Source: Alentia gelatinosa (taxonomy: Eukaryota > Annelida > Polychaeta > Phyllodocida > Polynoidae). Taken from it: a stretch of DNA of 64,000 nucleotides. The notes below the pieces were generated by a model. That model did no database searches. It worked only from the letters and a program-made list of their open reading frames with translations, and was not told the origin of the DNA. Positions 11,101-24,000 of this stretch are shown here, one piece after another. A program made the position numbers and the translations under genes. How positions within the stretch are numbered: the stretch's first letter is position 1; each line of letters opens with the position of its first letter. The stretch lies in contig OX465584.1 of the NCBI GenBank assembly GCA_950022655.1, positions 53,710,789 to 53,774,788 on the forward strand, given 5' to 3'.

Positions 11101-14100
11101 AGAAGTGAGTGATAATTGGGAAATGTCACTTTTCTTGCCTTGCTCACATATGTAAATAAAGTGTTCCATATGAAAAACACCATGTCCTGGGTTTTAGCAT
11201 TATATCTTCCTGCTCTGGGATCGGTGTAGAGAGTCAAAGGAACCTTGGTAAAACACTGAGAGGCAGCGGAATTTTGTAAGAACAAAGAGCCAGAATGCAG
11301 GTTTTGTCCCCCGACCACCTAGTGACTACTTCATGAACTAACAATGGCTCTGTCCCCTATATTTAAACAACATGAAAACAACGCCATTTGATTTACTTAT
11401 GAAGTTGTCAATTCAGAGCTGTTGGGGATTATTTACTGTGCCACAGTGCGCTCGAACATTGTCGATGCTGCACTGCAGCGAGTAGTATTTCATAGACATA
11501 TATTTATTTGGCCAAAGGTAGATAACAATATCTTATCCTTGGTATTTTTCTCCATAGACTCAACATAGGAAACTCGAACCTAACGCTCTTTTAAGGAGCT
11601 CAAAAAGAAAAGATACTCTACTGACGTTGAGTATGATGACGTTTCTTATGTTATATATTTTAAATGATGTTCATTACTAGAATTCAGGGGTGAGATAAAA
11701 TCTTAAAGCGATTTGAATGGTTGGGCGCAGCAAATATGGCCATTCAATGTACTCGGTAGGGTAGCGAGTATGGTAACTCATACTAAATGGGCGATAAACA
11801 GATATATATTTCCAGGCCAAGATAAAATCAGAAACCTATTCGTGTTTGGTCTGAAACCTCTTCAGCCATCTAATTTGGAGCGCTCTGGAATATTCACTCA
11901 GTTATCGCCTCGTTCATATTATTATATACCTGTGTGCGAATCTCTATCAATTACTGCCCGCTGCTAGGGGTGCAGTAATAATAACGTTCGTGCCCGCTGT
12001 AATTATGACTTCATTGATTTGAGCTATATCATAATAAGCAAATGTTCTTACTGTAGACGAAATGGTTCTCGTTCTCGGCCAGTCATCGATTTCATACTGG
12101 TTTCTACCTCTGGCGTCAAGCAGTATGAAATCGACAACTGACCTCGAACAGGAACCGTTTCGTCCACAGTAAGGACGTTTCCTAATATTATGAAAGAAAC
12201 TGATGAGTGTTTGGTCTGTGTCCTTGTTGGCCATCGAGTTCGGAGTGTGCATTAATATTAATGAGGCGATAGCCGAGTGAATATTGTGAAGCACTCTAAA
12301 CGAGATGGCGAACAGGGACTCAGACCAAGCACAAATATGTTTCTGATTTTATCTTAGCCTGGAAATAAGTATCTGTGTATCACCCGCTGAGTACGAGTTA
12401 CCGTTCTCGTTAGCCTGTTGAGAACGAGTTCCTAATGTTAAGCCTACGAACGTTTATACCAGATAATACTGCGTACTCAATGGTGAACGGGGACCCAGAC
12501 AAAACACCCACCATTTTCTTTTGTATCATCAGGCTTTTGTACTTCAAACCTACAATCATATCTCTCTTTATCTCACCCCTGGTACAAGTTTAGCCATAGG
12601 AATAACATTAGAAAAAAAATACTCAACGATCACCCCAGTAAAGTGACAATACTACGCCATGGCCGTGGCGTAGTGAATTTGAGATGACGTCATATGGATT
12701 TGCTAAGTCTATTGTAACACTTTTCTAATTATTGTGAAAGTTTGATGATATTTAATTTGATAAAAAGCGGTGAGATAAATCCAGAACTGCACTCAAATCG
12801 TAAAATACACAAAACTCGATGCAGTTCTGTATAAGTCTCTTATAGGAAAATGTGTAATATGTGTGTAGACGCGGCTGCAACTGCGACCATTGAGCAAAAA
12901 ATAATTTCTTGAAAAAGAAAGATATTTCTCAATATTTACATTGAGGTATCCGCGATACCAAGGTGTTAATTAAACACACCAGGGAAAAATACCAAACAAA
13001 TGTGTATAATGTGTTTCTTTTTCTTCTGTTGACAGTGGTATCGTGGTCGGACGCGGTACAGTATTGTGTCAACTCCGACTTCACTTTATTCAACGGCAAC
13101 TGTTATGCCTTCCACTCGGGCTTGAGCAACACATGGCAGGGGTCGAGGGATTTGTGTCAGTCCCAGAGCACGGATCGGATATCAGTGGATCTGGTTTCCA
13201 TTCTAGACGAAGCTGAGGGTAAATTCATCAATGACAGAGTATCTGCCGGCTCCTACGTCGACTACTGGATAGGATTTAAAAAGTTAAATGGCGGTAAGTG
13301 GTTTGAGTTTTGTTATCCATGGTATACGGAATATAGCCTATAGTTCATGGGCGCTGCCATGATGCCCCACATGTAGGTGTTCATCACTAATGGAGGTGAA
13401 AAAGTAGGTGTTCTTCACTAATGGAGGTGAAAAAGTAGGTTTTCTTCACTGATGGAGGTGAAAAAGTAGGTGTTCTTCATTAATAGAGGTGAAAAAGTAG
13501 GTACGAGAGTTAGACTTGTCAGTGTTTATGCCACGACGGGAAGGTTGTGATTACTACGCGAAGCGTTAGCTGAGCGTAGTGAGGAACAGACCTGACCAGA
13601 TTGGCATAGACACTGACAAGTCTAACTCGAGTTCGGTTTCGTATTTATCCTACCCCGTCTCTACCCTTTTGGATTACTAGAATATAAATATTGATTGAAC
13701 GACTAACCAAAATCCAACCGGAACTTTTGAGTCCAACCGGAATTTTTTCACCATCTGGTCGCTGATTGCACTTTATGTCATTGCATGCCGCATAAAATTT
13801 GCCTATGTTATGCCTATGGACCGTTTTTATTAGGGGTAGGATAATACAGGTTCTGTCCCCCAAAGGGGCCCGCCATACTGCTGGCTGCCTAGTGACTGCT
13901 TCATGAACTAAAAATGGCTCTGTCCCCTATACAAAGTACACATTGAATATGTATAAGGACTACGTAAACCACTACCCTTTCTTCAAAATTGCCAGATACC
14001 ATAACCATGGTATATGGATTCAAATCCTGTGTATACGGCCTTAAAGCCATTGTAACCGGGAGAGAAGTCCATTTTGTGCTATGTATAGCAAGGAAATAGT

Positions 14101-17100
14101 CCCCATTGATAAACCTTTTAAAATATCACTCCGTGTCTGCTTGGTTACGCAATGTCTGCAGCCAAACAAACAACTGGCAGCATTTTCTTTAGTATTTGAA
14201 GACTGAGGGTAAGACGTTTATAAACCCCGTTTAGATCATTTCCAGATAATGCTTCAGATACAGCTTAGATAAGATAGGAACACCAAAACTGGGAGCTGTT
14301 TCATTAGTTGAAAAAACTCTCGCAGTTGCTCTCACTAAAGCCCCACATCCACCAAAGTTGGTTATGAATCCGTCCGGCCTATTATCAATCCGTCCGTCGC
14401 AAAATTCGACGGATTGGCTGAATGTTTGTCGACGGTTACCCTACGGACGGCTAAACCAGCTTCCACCAACCATCCGTCCGTCAAATTATTGAAGCCCGTC
14501 CGTCGTCAGCGACGGATTTGTAGCGGAAAGGAACCCCTGTCTCCCTGCCTGCCTACCTGCCTACCTGCCTGCCTGCCCACCTCCCTGCCTACCTGCCTGC
14601 CTCCTTCCCCCCTGTCCCCCTGCCTGCCTGCCTCCCTCCCTGCCTCCCTGCCCGTCTGCCTGCCTCCCTGCCTCCCCCCTCCCTTCCTGCCTCCCTGCCT
14701 CCCTGCCACCAAACATCCGATCCACCGACCTACCGACCCACCCACCGACCCATCTTCCGACCTATCCACCCACACATCCTCAAACCAACCAACCAACAAA
14801 CCGACCCACTTACCTACCGAACCACCAACTCACCAACCCACCATTGACGCTTTGACCGATTGACCAACCTACCGATCATCCTACCGACTGATTGTACCAC
14901 CTATTGATTGACCCACTGACCTATTGACCAACCGACCGCTCGGCCTACCCACTAATCGACCCACCTACAGATTGACCCTGCTACCAACTAATCAACCCAC
15001 TGACCCAACCAATAAATGATGGATCGACCAACTGACTGATTGTGCCACCGACCAATCGCCCCACTGACCGATCGTCCCACTGACCGATCGTCCCATCGAC
15101 AGATCGTCCCACCGACAGATCGTCCCACTGACAGATCGTCCCACCGACAGATCGTCCCACCGACAGATCGTCCCACCGACAGATCGTCCCACCGACAGAT
15201 CGTCCCACCGACAGATCGTCCCACAGACAGATCGTCCCACAGACAGATCGTCCCACAGACAGATCGTCCTATTGACCGATCATCCCATTGACTGATTGAC
15301 CCACCGACTGACCCACCAAATAATCAATCGACTCATTGACTGATTAACCAACCGACAGATTGTCCCACTGACCAATTGACCCACCGATCGATTGACCCAC
15401 TGACTGATTTACCCACCAACCGATTGACCCACCGACTAATAGACCCACTGACTGATCAACTCATCTACTGACCAACCTTCCCAATGACAGATCGACCCAC
15501 ATACCAATCAACCCACTGACTGATTGACCAACCCACCAATCGACCCATTGACAGATTGACCCACCGACCTTCCCAATGACCAATCGATCGACTATTTGAC
15601 TGATCTTCCCATAGACTGATTGTCCCACCGACTGATTGACCCACCAACTGATTGACCCACCGACAGATCAACCCACCAACCAATCAACCGATCGACCCAC
15701 TGACCATTCGACCCATCGACCAACCAACCAACCCATTTATCGACTTATTGACAGATTGACCAACCGACCGATTGTCCCACCGACTGATTGTACCCACTGA
15801 CCTATTGACCCACAGACCAATTGGCCAGCCACAAATCAACCCACCAACACAATGACCCACCAACCAATCGACTGATCGATCCACTGACCCAACCAATAAC
15901 TAATGGATGGACTGACTGACTGTTCGGCCAACTGACTGATTGTGCCACCAACAAATCATCCCAACGACAGATCGTCCCATAGATTGATTTACCCACTGAC
16001 TGACCCACCAAATGATCATTCGACTCATTGACTGATTGACCAAGCGACCGATCATCCCACTGACCAATTAACCCACTGCTTGATTCACCCACTGACTGAC
16101 TAACCCATCAACCGATCGACCCACTGACCAATCAACCCACTGACCTATCCACTGAGCGACTGACCAACCTTCCCAATGACCGATTGACCCACTGACCGAT
16201 CGACCCACTGACTGATTGACCCACCCACCAATTGACCCACTGATAGATTGACCCATCAACCTTCCCAATGACCAATCGATCGACTGATTGACTGATCCCG
16301 TTTGATCCCGGGCCCGGTTTGATCCCGGGATCAACCCGGTCCCAGTTTGATCCCGGGCCCGGTCCGATCCCAGGCCCGGTTCGACCCCAGGCCCGCTTCG
16401 ATCTCGGCCCGGTTCGATCTCGGCCCGACCCGGCCGCACCCGACCCGGCCCGGCCGCACCCGACCCGGCCCGGCCCGGCCCGGCCGCACCCGACACGGCC
16501 CGGCCCGGCCGCACCCGACACGGCCCGGCCCGGCCGCACCCGACACGGCCCGGTTTAATCCCGGGCCCGGTTTGATCCCGGGCCCGGTTTGATCCCGGGC
16601 CCGGTTTGATCCCGGGCCCGGTTTGATCCCGGGCCCGGTTTGATCCCGGGCCCGGTTTGATCCCGGGCCCGGTTTGATCCCGGGCCCGGTCCGGCCCGGT
16701 TTGAGCGCTGGCCCGGCCGCACCCGGCCCGGCTGCACCCGGCCCGGCCCGGCTGCACCCGGCCCGGCCCGGTTCGAGCCCCGGCCCGGCCCGGCCGCACC
16801 CGGCCCAGTCGCACCCGGCCCGGCCCGGTTTGAGCGGTTTGATCCCTGGTTTGATCCCCGGTTTTGATCACCCGGCCCGGCCGCACCCGGCCCGGCCGCA
16901 CCCGGCCCGGCCGCACCCGGCCCGGCCCGGTTTGACGCCTGGCCCGGTTTGATGCCCGGCCCGGTTTGACCCCCGGCCCGGCCCGGCCCGGTTTGAGCCC
17001 CGGCCCAGCCCAGCCGCACCCGGCCCGGCCCGTTTTGAGCGCCGGCCCGGCCACACCGGACCCGGCCCGGTTTGATCCCAACCCTGTTTGACCCCAGGCC

Positions 17101-17972
17101 CGGCCGCACCCGGCCAGGCCAGGTTTGAGCCCCGGCCCGGCCCGGCCTTGCCCGGTTTGAGCCCCGGCCCAGCCGCACCCGGCCCGGTTTGAGCAACGCC
17201 CCCTAGGCAGGGAGAGCTGACTCCATGTCTCCCTTTCTGCCTCTTAGAGGGAAGGAGGCAGCGTGCCTGCCTGCCTGCCTGCCTGCATGCCTGCATGCCT
17301 GCATGCCTACCTGACTGCCACCCTGCTTGCCTGCCTGCCTGCCTGCATGCCTACCTGACTGCCACCCTGCCTGCCTGCCTGCCTGCATGCCTACCTGACT
17401 GCCACCCTGCCTGCCTGCCTGCATGCCTGCATGCCTACCTGACTGCCACCCTGCCTGCCTGCCTCCCTGCATGCCTACCTGACTGCCACCCTGCCTGCCT
17501 GCCTGCCTGCATGCCTACCTGACTGCCACCCTGCCTCCCTGCATCCCTGCATGCCTACCTGACTGCCACCCTGCCTGCCTGCCTGCCTGCCTGCCTGCAT
17601 GCCTACCTGACTGCCACCCTGCCTGCCTGCCTGCATGCCTACCTGACTGCCACCCTGCCTGCCTGCCTGCATGCCTACCTGACTGCCACCCTGCCTGCCT
17701 GCCTGCCTGCCTGCATGCCTACCTGACTGCCACCCTACCTGCCTGCCTGCCTGCTTGCCTACCTGCCTCCCTGCCTGCCTGCATGCCTACCTGACTGCCA
17801 CCCTGCCTGCCTGCCTGCATGCCTACCTTACTGCCACCCTGCCAGCCTGCCTGCCTGCCTGCCGGGCTGCCTGCCTGCCTGCCTTCCTGCATGCCTCCCT
17901 GCCTGCCTTCATACCTACCTGACTGCCACCCTGCCTGCCTGCCTGCCTGCCTGCATGCCTACCTGACTGCCA

Positions 17973-18021
<49 letters not shown>

Positions 18022-21000
18022 CATGCATGCCTACCTGCCTCCCTGCCTCCCTGCATGCCTACCTGACTGCCACCCTGCCTGCCTGCCTGCCTGCATGCCT
18101 GCATGCCTGCCTGACTGCCTCCCTGCCTCCCTGTCTGCCTGCCTGCCGGCCTGCCTGCCTGCCTCCATGCCTGACTCCATGTCTTCCTGTCTGCCTCTTG
18201 GAAGGGATCGAACCCGGGCACAGTGATCGAACCGGGCCAGGGGATCCAACCGGGCCCGGGGATCCAACCGGGCCAGGGGATCCAACCAGGCCCGGGGATC
18301 CAACCGGGCCCGGGGATCGACCCGTTAACCGACCCGTTAACTGACCCATCCGCTGACCTACCCACCTGACCACCCTGCAATCAACCAACCGCAGCCGGCC
18401 GGGTGCGGCCGGGCCGGGTGCGGCCGGGCCGGGTGCGGCCGGGCCGGGATCAAACCGGACCGGGATCAAAGCGGTCCGGCCGCACCCGGGATCAAACCGG
18501 GCCGGGATCAAACCGGGCCGGGATCAAACCGGGCCGGGATCAAACCGGGCCCGGGACCAAACCCGGCCCGGGATCAAACCGGGCCGGGATCAAACCGGGC
18601 CGGGATCAAACCGGACCTGGATCAAACCGGTCCGGCCGCACCCGGGATCAAACCGGGCCGGGATCAAACCGGGCCGGGATCAAACCGGGCTGGGATCAAA
18701 CCGGGCCGGGATCAAACCGGGCCCGGGACCAAACCCGGCCCGGGACCAAACCCGGCCCGGGGCCAAACCCGGCCCGGGACCAAACCCTGCCCGGGACCAA
18801 ACCGGACCGGGACCAAACCGGACCGGGATCAAACCGGACCGGGATCAAACCGGTCCGGCCGCACCCGGGATCAAACCGGGCCGGGATCAAACCGGGCCGG
18901 GATCAAACCGGGCCGGGATCAAACCGGGCCGGGATCAAACCGGGCCCGGGATCAAACTGGGCCGGGATCAAACCGGGCCCGGGTGCGGGATCGAACCGGG
19001 CCCGGGTGCGGGATCAAACCGGGCCCGTTACCAAACCGGGCCCGTGACCAAACCGTGCCCGTGACCAAAACGGGCCCGTGACCAAAACGGGCCCGTGACC
19101 AAGCCGGGCCCGTGACCAAGCCGGGCCCGTGACCAAGCCGGGCCCGTGACCAAGCCGGGCCCGGGACCAAACCGGGCCCGGGACCAAACCGGGCCCGGGA
19201 CCAAACCGGGCCCGGGACCAAACCGGGCCCGGGACCAAACCGGGCCCGGGACCAAACCGGGCCCGGGACCAAACCCGGCCCGGGACCAAACCCGGCCAGG
19301 GACCAAACCCGGCCCGGGATCAAACCCGGCCCGGGATCAAACCGGTCCGGCCCGGGACCAAACCGGTCCGGCCCGGGACCAAACCCGGCCCGGGATCAAA
19401 CCGGTCCGGCCCGGGACCAAACCCGGCCCGGGATCAAACCGGTCCGGCCGCACCCGGGATCAAACCGGGATCAAACCGGGCCGGGATCAAACCGGGCCGG
19501 GATCAAACCGGGCCGGGATCAAACCGGGCCAATGCCAAAACCAGCCCGGGATCAAACCGGGCACCGGTGCGGCCGGGCCCGGGCCAAACCGAGCCCGGGA
19601 TCAAACCGGGCCCGTGACCAAACCGGGCCTGTTTATGCAACGACCCCCAGGCAGGGAGGGCAGATAGCATTTTTGGACGGACGGAGTAGGTATCCATTGA
19701 CGGGGAAAAATATCAAACATGGTTTGATATTGGATCCGTCCGTTGGAATTTAAAATTTGTGGGTATTCCGTTGGTATTTCACAGACTAAACAGGGACGGT
19801 GAACGGAAAAAATGACTTCCACCAAAATCCGTACAGCTAATTATATACAAAGGCTGACGGATTGCAGACTTTTTGGCTAGGTGGAAGAGAGAATGAAGGA
19901 TCCGTACAAGTTTACCCGACGGAATAGTGAAACGTCGACGGAGAATTACTCTTCCACTGCTGACGGATACTGAAATCCGTCAACTTTAGTCGACTTTTTT
20001 TGACGGACGGATTTATCAACTTTGGTGGATGTAGGCCTTAACCAAATAGCGGCACCTCGCTAACAGCGAGCGGCACTTTGGACCAAAGCGGCACCAACAG
20101 TGGTAGTACCCGTTTCAATAGTTAGGGTCTGTAACTCCGCTAAGAATTCATATAGAAGCGTCAAATAAAAACTGAAATGTTGGGAAAAATATGAGGTATA
20201 ATTTGGAATTATTAAATCATTCGATATATAGTGATTTATTTAAATGTCTCGTTTGTTAGGCTGGCATAGCTAACAGCACTGGGATCTCAACAGCGACACC
20301 AGTTTTGAAACGAGACCTTAGAACTCTCGCTTTTAATGCCGTTGATTGCTCTCGCTTTGGCGGTGGCCATTCCCATTTACTCCCCCCGGCTTTTGAAACA
20401 GCTCCCAGGATGTATATCATGACATTAGAGGTCATAGGCATCTTAAGTATTATTAAGTAACGGAGACGGTTACCAACTATAAAGTTTAGAAAACTAATCA
20501 GTGTTTGATTTCTTTATTGCATCGTAACTTTAATAAAACACATTTCTTTTTTAGATTGTCAAATGCAATAGAAACAAGGCATACACTGCGCCCTCCAAAT
20601 TCTCTTATACCGACGTGCAATCTGTGGCACCACCGACAGACTTTTAGGAGAATTTAAAAAATCTCCGCTGTTTTCTTCGGCCAATGAGTCATTTCCTATA
20701 GCCGACGAAAACGGCGTAGATTGTTTTTAGATACTCCTAAAGTCTGTTGGCCATCACTTGGCCATCACTGGGTACAGTCAGGTGCCACTGACGGACCCTT
20801 AAAGGCCCGTTTACAATGGCTGACGAAAACGGTGTTGATTTATTGTGTTCTCCTCATAACCTATTTCCATTGGCAATCAACAAATATACAGTCAGGAACC
20901 TCTGAGGGACCTTTACCACTGCTGACACAAAATATAAATAGGCTATTAAGAGAACACAGAAAATCTACACCGTTTTTGTCGGCCAATCGAAAGTGGCCTT

Positions 21001-24000
21001 ATCACTACTGACCAAAATCAGTCAATGGAAAAAGACTTTAAGGTAACTCAAAAATCTATTTTCGTCGGCCAATGGAAACGGGCTTATAGGCAGCTTGGTT
21101 TATATCTGACTCTTTTAAATCGAGTTTATGAGGCGTAGCTTTCCACCTTCTTCACCTAGCGCTTCGCAAAAAAAAGATTTTTTCCTACCTCAGGATCTTA
21201 ATTTAGACCCTAGCGGAACGAAAAAATACAAAAACATTATATCTGTCTCTTACTTCACCTTTCAGCTCCAAAGGATGATTTTACTTGGTCTGATGGATCT
21301 ACTGGAGACTACACAAACTGGGCAGCGGGCGAGCCGAACAACGACCAAAGCCGAGAAGACTGCGTGGAATTAAAGAAGAATGTAGTTTGGAAATGGAATG
21401 ATATCGACTGCGGTACAAACTACAAAGGTTGCATCTGCAAAAGTCGTGCATGTGAGTCAAATATAAACCAGAAGTCAAAGGCATTTCGGAAAATTTCCTT
21501 TGAAAAACAGAATTCATGTTATTGTCCTAGAATATGAATATGATTATCTAAAAATATTGTGGAACACATTTCTCACTTACAAAGTTGGTTTCACGTTGAG
21601 AGATCCGTAGATTGAGATCATCAGGAAGTTGACCCGTTTTAGGAATTCGACCCGTAGCGAACTCGACCCGTTTTAAATCTTCTCAACTCAAGTGTCTCAA
21701 CTGTGGATAACTGTGGATACTGAGTAGTATGTATGCTATCTTGGCTTCCAATTTGGTCTTCTCTGGGGAAGAAAACAAAGATGAAACCATTCCCCTAACC
21801 CTATCCCTAACCCTATCCCTGACCCTATCCCTAACCTTAACCCGAATGTTTTCCCTAAACCTAGCCCTAACCTGAACCTTAACCTTAACCCTAACCCTTT
21901 CCCTAACCCTAACCCTAACCCTATCCCTATCCCTAACCCTATCCCTAGCCTTAACCCTAGCCTTAACCCTAACCTTAACCATATCCCTAACTAGTCAGAC
22001 CATTCCTTCTATATGAAAATATCTTTTTCATAAGTATCAAAAACGGGTCGAGTTCTCCAATCCATTTCTCGAAAAGGGTCAAGTTCTCCTGACAACTACG
22101 GGTCGAGTTCGTTTCGGGCCGAGTTCTCCAGTAACCAAGGGTGGTTGTGGCCCATTAGATTATAGGTGAACTCTCGCTTGTAGAGCCGTCCCAAGGCGCT
22201 AGAAAATATCATGTTAGGAGGTCAGGGTCAAGGTCGGAATTTTCTGCGATTGCAGTCATTGGCTACTCGGTCTACTCTATTCCTTATATGGACTTAGTGT
22301 AATGGGACAACTCCATGCTGAACCCCTCATCCATGCCTCTATTGCTGCAGATGATGGTTGGGAGACTATCGGGGACAAGGAGTACTACATCAATGCTGGT
22401 GCTGCTGATGCTTCCCTGAACTGGCACCGTGCTCGAGAATGGTGCAATGACAATGGAGCAGACCTGGCCAGCATCACCAGTGATGCAGAGAGAGACGGTA
22501 TATATAACCTTGTGAGTTGGTATATATTGCCTTTATTTCCTTTATTTTCATCCCACCCCTCGTATTTTCCCCCATAGAATTAACATCGGGAACCCGTATC
22601 CAACGCCCATTGTGTATTTAGAAAATATACTCAATGGGGGGGAGGGGATCATGTCAGAGAGGTTAGCCTATTAATCAATTTGAAGGTTGGGATAAATTCA
22701 GAAACCTATTCAAGTTTAGGGTCAGAGCTCGATCCCATGTAATTCACATGGCTTCGCCTTGTGGATTACTATACAGTTCAAACTCGATGGGATACTATGG
22801 ATAAACCAAATAAGAGTATTCATGTTGTTGTTTATTGCACGACGGCAAGATCCCGTATTACTGCGCGAGGCGAAGCCGAGAGCAGTAATACGCGATCTTG
22901 CTGGAGTGTGATGAACAATAACACAACTAACTCGAGTTTGGTTTAAAATTTATCCTACCCGGCCGGTCTGAATTACTTCTACATTAACAAATGACGTCAT
23001 TTGTCAAGTGTATCCCACTAGAGCGATCTTTTTCATTTTTCTGAACTCCAGACCGAATACAGTGACCCAATGTTAAGCCTATGGAGTATTTTATTAGGGG
23101 TAGGATAAAAGCTCTGACCCTAAACTTGAATAGGTTTCCTCTATAACACACCTGTGCACTGTCTTTTGAGGCGTTTCCACCTGCCATCTCAAAACCCAAA
23201 CTGATAATTTTCGGTAGGTGTTTTTTCTTGTGAAAGGTTGGTGAAAAATAATTAGTTACCTGGACTGCTAAAATGCGATGGATGCTGACTTACTTTTGAT
23301 AGTTAAATGCAGACCGCCACCGACTAAATCAAATCGTTTTGATTTCGTCAGTGGGTACAGAAGTCGGTTGGTGGTGCCAAATTGCATAAGGTGGGAGAGA
23401 AAAATCGCTGACCACTTCTATTTCCACCTGACGATTATTGCACTAAATATGTTTGGGGTGGGAGAATAATTCTTAATTAGCTAGGCTTAGAGCCTTGAGA
23501 ATCCATTGGCCTCCCACCCGTCCTAAAGACGTACATCAATGCAACCCAAAGATTCCTATAATCTCAATGATGCCACCTAGCGGGAATACTGTGTGCCAGT
23601 AGATTCTCAAGGCTCTAAGCCTAGTTCGTCAAGAATTCTTCTCCTATAGAGCGTAGTGAGAACCTTGTACAAAATACCACTTAGGGACTGTGAGATCTTT
23701 TGAGAGGGGTGCCGGTGGTCATTATCGGCAGGTGGAAAAGCCGCATTACAGTTACTCTACACGGTATATCGTAAAAGATCATATTACACTGTGGTAAAAA
23801 AGCTATGATGTACAGCCCAATATGATATGATACAGCCTGCTTTCATTAGTTTCGTGTAATGATTGACAGGAAAGTAAACAGCAGAGGCATATCAGCATGA
23901 ACGGACTAGTTTTGTCAGTTTTCCTACTTTATTAAGCATGGGATAGTCACGCGCAGATACGCTGCCTAAGGGTTATAGAGATAGAAGAGTTTACATTGGC

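Larger units (their letters stand above)
14339..20040. mobile_element. Giant foldback element with simple-repeat interior, intron 2
   Basis: Inverted ends read AAGCCCCACATCCACCAAAG on the left and the complement of AAGGCCTACATCCACCAAAG on the right, followed inward on both sides by AATCCGTCCG-type repeats (GACGGACGGA). Inside are, in order, a CCTGCC array, a GACCGATCGTCCCAC array, a GC-rich array, a CTGCCTGCATGCC array and the GC-rich array again in inverted orientation. No gene is present. Confidence 0.75.
14288..20409. mobile_element. Outer nested element with CTGGGAGCTGTTTCA inverted ends
   Basis: CTGGGAGCTGTTTCA at the left and TGAAACAGCTCCCAG at the right are perfect inverted repeats 6.1 kb apart. 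They enclose the giant foldback element. A 53-bp miniature with the same ends lies at 38237-38289. Confidence 0.55.

Noticed and set aside
16068..17081. 337-codon minus-strand reading frame, Gly/Arg/Pro-rich
   Set aside because: It runs through a GC-rich tandem array in which several frames on both strands are open; the translation is only the repeat unit.
17203..18380. Cys/Pro/Leu or Gln/Ala/Gly repeat proteins over the CTGCC arrays
   Set aside because: Both strands are open because the repeat lacks stop codons; no gene signals are present.
21785..21995. Chromosome end
   Set aside because: The telomere-like repeat is degenerate and lies between exons 3 and 4 of one gene.
22302..22577. Alternative ATG start at 22302 for the lectin gene
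   Set aside because: The acceptor at 22350 and the phase match to exon 3 show that only 22351-22511 is exonic; the upstream part is intron read-through.
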